Below are positions 60,952 to 64,000 of a DNA stretch of 64,000 bases, one piece after another. The notes under the pieces are model-generated. The model made no database searches and was not told the DNA's origin. It was given only the letters and a program-made list of their open reading frames with translations. Numbering within the stretch: position 1 is the stretch's first letter; each line of letters starts with the position of its first letter. The position numbers were made by a program, and so were the translations under genes. The stretch spans positions 208,741 to 272,740 of the forward strand of contig NZ_JAMTCS010000009.1 of NCBI RefSeq assembly GCF_024171955.1, read 5' to 3'. The stretch is from Promicromonospora thailandica. GTDB lineage: Bacteria; Actinomycetota; Actinomycetes; Actinomycetales; Cellulomonadaceae.

Positions 60952-61422
60952 TCAGCCCTCCGCCAGCCGCGCCGGGAAGCCGCCCGTCGCCACCGGACCC
61001 CAGCGCTCGATCGTGAGGCGCACGAGCGCCTTGCCCTGCTCGACCATGGCGGCGCGGTACTCGTCCCAGTCGGGGTGCTCCTTGCCCGCGGCGGCGCGGA
61101 AGTAGTCCACGAACGCGTCGAGGGCCTCCGGCACGTCGAGCACCTCCGCGGTGCCGTCCACCTGGACCCAGGCGTCGCCGAAGTCGTCCCCGAGCGCCAG
61201 GAACGACGCGGCAGGCCGCGCACGCAGGTTCCGCGCCTTGGCGCGCTCGGGATAGGTCGAGACGACGACGCGGCCCTCGGGGTCGACCCCGTAGGTCACG
61301 GGGCTGAGCTGCGGCGTGCCGTCGGCGCGGCCGGTCACGAGGATGCCGTTGCGGCGCGAGCGGAGGAAGTCGAGCAGCTCGTCGCGGGTCACGGTGGTGT
61401 TGGTGGCGATCGTCCTGGGCAT
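60952..61422 (-). CDS. PPOX-class F420-dependent enzyme
   Basis: This 156-residue split-barrel flavin/F420 protein has the block RNGILVTGRADGTPQLSPVT (strands 1-2) and STYPERAKARNLRARPAASF with the phosphate-contact Lys/Arg residues. This is the second member of the superfamily in the window (the other is at 4030-4428); the two are only distantly similar. The ATG at 61422 was preferred to longer versions because the conserved region starts within 20 residues. Confidence 0.87.
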   Translation of the reverse strand: MPRTIATNTTVTRDELLDFLRSRRNGILVTGRADGTPQLSPVTYGVDPEGRVVVSTYPERAKARNLRARPAASFLALGDDFGDAWVQVDGTAEVLDVPEALDAFVDYFRAAAGKEHPDWDEYRAAMVEQGKALVRLTIERWGPVATGGFPARLAEG

Positions 61423-61453
61423 GGGCGCCAGGGTACGCGGCGCCACCCACATC

Positions 61454-61480
61454 CCGGCCGCCCTTGCGCGGGGCGGCCGG
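61454..61480 (-). terminator. hairpin after the SseB-like gene
   Basis: A perfect 10-bp stem CCGGCCGCCC / GGGCGGCCGG with a 7-nt loop lies just after the stop of the minus-strand gene that ends at 61491. Confidence 0.6.
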
Positions 61481-61490
61481 GTGGACGACG

Positions 61491-62699
61491 TCAGACGCCG
61501 GCCGGGGTGGGCGTCGTCGGGGCGGCCGGGTCGGGCGCGGCGTCGGCCTCCGGGGCGGCGGCCTCCTCCTCGCTGGGCCTGCCCAGGATCCACTCGGTGG
61601 AGAAGAGCACCTTGTCGGTCAGGCGCAGCATCTCGTCGCGGATGCCCACGTGCGGGGTCGAGAACGACAGCCGGGCCACCGACTGCCGTCCGGGCGCCTC
61701 GGCCCAGTAGTCGACCAGGAGCAGCGGCAGGTCCTGACCACCGACCTCCTCGTTCCCGCGCCCGACCCGGACGTGCCGCAGGAACGGGCCGGACAGCGTC
61801 TCGGTCCGGGTCAGGGTGTCGTCCGGGCCCAGCTCGCCACCGATGCGGTCCTGCACGCGCTGGAGGTGGGTCGACGTCCCGGCCTCGGGGCCGAGGTCGT
61901 GCCAGTAGAGGGTCAGGTTCAGCGCGAGGGCCGCCTCCTGGCCGGGCAGCAGCAGGTACGCCATGACCTTGCCGCCCGCGGCCTCGGCCTTGTCCGCGAC
62001 CTCGATGAGCTTCTCCCGCAGGTCCCGGCGCAGGGGAGCGGAGCGGTCGCCGAGCTTCGCGGTCTGCTGCTTGACGATGTCCCGGATCTGACGCTCCCGC
62101 CGCTCCGGCTCGTCGAGCTCGATGACCGCCCAGTGCTCGGGGAGGTTCAGCTCGATACCGACGCCGCGGAAGCCGCCCGGGTCGTCGACCGTACCGAGCG
62201 CGTGCAGGGCCTCACCACTGATGCCGCTGCCGGTCTCGTCGAACAGCCCCGTCGGGTCGTCGGCGGGCGGGTGCGGGTCGAGGGCGGCGAGGAACTCGCC
62301 GGTGCCGAAGGTCATGGGGCTCGGTCCCGCCGGGTCGATCACCACGTGGGCGAGCGCAGCGCCGTGGCGGGTCACGAACGGTGCCATCGAGTCGCGTCGG
62401 CGCATGCTGAAGGACCGTTCGGGCGCGTCCTGCAAGAAGGCGGCCAGACTCTGCGTGGTCGAGAACAAGCAGAGCTGGTACGGCTCGGCGGAACCCTCTG
62501 GCGCCGGGAACACCTGTACCTGCGGCGTCCCGTCCTCCCGGTCGAGGACGGGGACGACGACCACGTCGTCGCGCAGGGCCTGGCCGACGGCGCCACGGTC
62601 GCCCGCCTCGAGGGCGCGTGCGAGGGCGACGGATCCGGCGTCGGACCGCGGGGCGACTGCCGGCGTGGGCTCATGCTCGTGGGGCGTTGCTTCGGTCAT
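61491..62699 (-). CDS. SseB-domain-like hypothetical protein
   Basis: This 402-residue soluble protein has an N-terminal part (about 20-140) that resembles the SseB domain: short acidic helices followed by VVVPVLDREDGTPQVQVF and QLCLFSTTQSLAAFL. The second half is a separate alpha/beta region (GVGIELNLPEHWAVIELDEP) of a type often next to polymorphic toxin loci in actinobacteria. The C-terminal tail is Ala/Pro/Glu-rich. It follows the putative immunity gene on the same strand. A role in secretion or in the toxin locus is inferred from position only. Confidence 0.6.
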   Translation of the reverse strand: MTEATPHEHEPTPAVAPRSDAGSVALARALEAGDRGAVGQALRDDVVVVPVLDREDGTPQVQVFPAPEGSAEPYQLCLFSTTQSLAAFLQDAPERSFSMRRRDSMAPFVTRHGAALAHVVIDPAGPSPMTFGTGEFLAALDPHPPADDPTGLFDETGSGISGEALHALGTVDDPGGFRGVGIELNLPEHWAVIELDEPERRERQIRDIVKQQTAKLGDRSAPLRRDLREKLIEVADKAEAAGGKVMAYLLLPGQEAALALNLTLYWHDLGPEAGTSTHLQRVQDRIGGELGPDDTLTRTETLSGPFLRHVRVGRGNEEVGGQDLPLLLVDYWAEAPGRQSVARLSFSTPHVGIRDEMLRLTDKVLFSTEWILGRPSEEEAAAPEADAAPDPAAPTTPTPAGV

Positions 62700-62735
62700 C
62701 GTCGCCTTTCCTGGGCATCGGCCGTGGTTGGGGTG

Positions 62736-63245
62736 TCAGTGCGTCTCGTCCGGCGAGGACTTGTCGAGCCACTCCTCGAACGGCTCGACGGTCGCGAGGG
62801 CCGGGTCGACCGTCCGTGCCGCGTGGGCGAAGCCGGCGGCGAGCTCGTGCAGCATCCGCAGCAGGGTGTCGCGGTCGATGTGTTCCGTGCTCGGTTCCGG
62901 GACCCAGGAAGTACGCGAGGTACAGGTGATGGTCACGTCGTCGTCCCCAGGCAGGAACTCCAGCTTCGCCTCGGTGCCCTGGGAGTACATGTCGAGCCGG
63001 AACACGTCGCGCGACTCCAGGTTCTCGAGGAGGTCCGGGAGCTGCTCGAGAAACACGGACATGTCGTAGTCGACACTGAGCGGCCAGGGGTCGCGGCCGA
63101 AGCCGCCCAGTACGAACCGTGCTCCCTCGGCCTCCGCGAGAACCTGCGAGATCTCGATCACCAGGCTCTCGTAGTCGTAGGACAGGTCGAAGGAGTGCCC
63201 GGCGTTCACCAGAGCACCCGGCTCATACGCGACGTGGAAGGTCAT
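62736..63245 (-). CDS. putative immunity protein
   Basis: This 169-residue acidic protein has no family I recognise. Its ATG overlaps the stop codon of the toxin gene upstream (ATGA). It is small, acidic and of lower GC content than its neighbours, which is typical of immunity proteins paired with polymorphic toxins. The sequence contains MTFHVAYEPG at the start and a DDDVTITCTSRTSW strand. The immunity role is an inference from position. Confidence 0.55.
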   Translation of the reverse strand: MTFHVAYEPGALVNAGHSFDLSYDYESLVIEISQVLAEAEGARFVLGGFGRDPWPLSVDYDMSVFLEQLPDLLENLESRDVFRLDMYSQGTEAKLEFLPGDDDVTITCTSRTSWVPEPSTEHIDRDTLLRMLHELAAGFAHAARTVDPALATVEPFEEWLDKSSPDETH

Positions 63246-64000
63246 GAGGGTGTCTCCAAGATCGGGTAGGCGTCCTTGATCATCCCGTTGTAGCGAGGCA
63301 CGACGACGGCCTTTGTGGCGGGCACGATCTCTCCGCCAGGGAGGATAACTTGCCCGGTCCCTTCCGGGATGTCGATGGTGACCGCATCCTGCTGGGTCTG
63401 GGCTTTCTTGGGGGGATGCGGGATCTCGGTCCAGACGCCGTCGTCGTGAGCTTTACGCAGCAGGTCGGCCGCAGCGTCGTCGTCGATCCACTGCCCCTGC
63501 TGCTTGCCTTCGGTCGCGGCGCGTCCGGTCAGGTTGTCCGTCATCTTCTTCCCGGCGCCGTGCCGGCTGAACGTGTGCCCGAATGTCGGGGTGCTCTTGG
63601 AGCTCCAGTTGATGGCCCGGCCGTGGCTGGCGTTGTGGACGAGGACGGGGGTGGTGCCGGCGTAGACGTAGTAGTTCGAGTGGGTCTGGACGTGGAAGTT
63701 GTAGACCGTCTCGACGTCCTGCTCGGCACGCTGCTCGATCTGGATGCCCTGGACCGGGGTGGTGGCCCCCGCGGAGGTGACCAGCAGGTCACCCTCGCGC
63801 AGGAACGCCGCGTCCACCCACCCACGGCCCTGGACCCAGAACGGGTGCTCCGCAGTGGTAGAGACCCGCTGCCCGCCGATGGTCAGGTGGAACAGCTCGC
63901 CGGTCGAGCGCACGAACGTCTCGACCACCACCTGCAGCTCATCACGCCCGGTGACCAGGTCATGCGCCCAGACCTTGTCCCCCACCCGGATGTCCTCGAT
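63242..64000 (-). CDS. polymorphic toxin C-terminus with Hint domain, partial
   Basis: This is the C-terminal 252 residues of a larger protein whose 5' part lies beyond the window. It reads IEDIRVGDKVWAHD at the window edge (Hint block A), then STTAEHPFWVQGRGWVDAAF (block B with His) and ends the Hint domain at TPVLVHNAS with the processing His-Asn. A toxin domain of about 125 residues follows: INWSSKSTPTFGHTFSRHGA, GRAATEGKQQGQWIDDDAAA, and PEGTGQVILPGGEIV. I cannot assign the toxin activity; the size and His/Arg content fit a small nuclease. The Hint domain should release the toxin by autoproteolysis. Confidence 0.82.
   Translation of the reverse strand: MEDIRVGDKVWAHDLVTGRDELQVVVETFVRSTGELFHLTIGGQRVSTTAEHPFWVQGRGWVDAAFLREGDLLVTSAGATTPVQGIQIEQRAEQDVETVYNFHVQTHSNYYVYAGTTPVLVHNASHGRAINWSSKSTPTFGHTFSRHGAGKKMTDNLTGRAATEGKQQGQWIDDDAAADLLRKAHDDGVWTEIPHPPKKAQTQQDAVTIDIPEGTGQVILPGGEIVPATKAVVVPRYNGMIKDAYPILETPS

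Noticed and set aside
1..64000. CRISPR array, rRNA genes, integrase or transposase genes
   Set aside because: No array of regularly spaced identical repeats, no rRNA-like stretch, and no tyrosine/serine recombinase or transposase motif was seen. The 22-bp repeats are too short and too few to be a CRISPR array.

Overview
The window reads as chromosome of a high-GC Actinomycetota, most likely a member of the Micrococcales (a Cellulosimicrobium/Isoptericola/Promicromonospora-type genome is my guess; no rRNA or marker allows a firm name). The reasons are strong GC bias at third codon positions, many GTG starts and 4-nt gene overlaps, a phosphatidylinositol mannoside pathway (pgsA, patA, pimA), F420/FMN split-barrel enzymes, an Rv2578c-type radical SAM protein, and the actinobacterial order thrS-HIT-pgsA-patA-pimA ... 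pdxS / pdxT-yebC-ruvCAB-yajC-secDF-apt-rel ... DUF349-PPIase-MBL-hisS.

Layout. 1-3.0 kb: minus-strand overlapping cluster pabB-like / AraC regulator / VOC protein / DHFR-like reductase. 3.0-4.85 kb: two near-identical tRNA triplets (Gly-GCC, Cys-GCA, Val-GAC) flank two small reductase genes. 5-8 kb: phosphatase, CPA1 Na+/H+ antiporter and a small MT0933-type protein. 8.1-15.2 kb: thrS, HIT hydrolase, PI-phosphate synthase, two PIM enzymes, a LemA-like membrane protein and pdxS. 15.2-31.5 kb: an accessory block that separates pdxS from pdxT. It holds a DUF4143 AAA ATPase preceded by 22-bp repeats, a second diverged copy of the pdxS 3' end, a broken Abi gene, fused remnants of an ABC permease and a LuxR regulator, an unusual SDR, a flavin amine-oxidase-like enzyme, a CrtA-like protein, HrpB helicase, a quinone-reductase-like enzyme, an ECF41/SigJ-like sigma factor, a Nudix hydrolase and a four-gene SipW-type secretion operon. 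31.5-42.2 kb: pdxT, yebC, ruvCAB, yajC-secD-secF, apt and the bifunctional (p)ppGpp enzyme. 42.2-45.5 kb: LigC-type ligase, DHFR-like protein, small SAP/Rho-N-like protein and stand-alone LigD-type polymerase. 45.5-51.2 kb: an AbiEi-like hypothetical, DUF349 protein, membrane cyclophilin, MBL hydrolase and hisS. 51.3-56.3 kb: a putative lipoprotein, an intein-split radical SAM protein, an APH kinase and an aminotransferase. 56.5-60.9 kb: an operon with a paired active/inactive M16 peptidase, both membrane anchored. 61-64 kb: a PPOX protein, an SseB-like protein, and a putative immunity gene overlapping the end of a Hint-domain polymorphic toxin that runs off the window.

The points most worth a second look are the ATPase cassette at pdxS with its duplicated gene end and iteron-like repeats, the intein inserted inside the [4Fe-4S] motif of the radical SAM protein, the SipW peptidase fused to a sortase-type anchored domain, the M16 pair, and a family of long palindromes placed between convergent genes.
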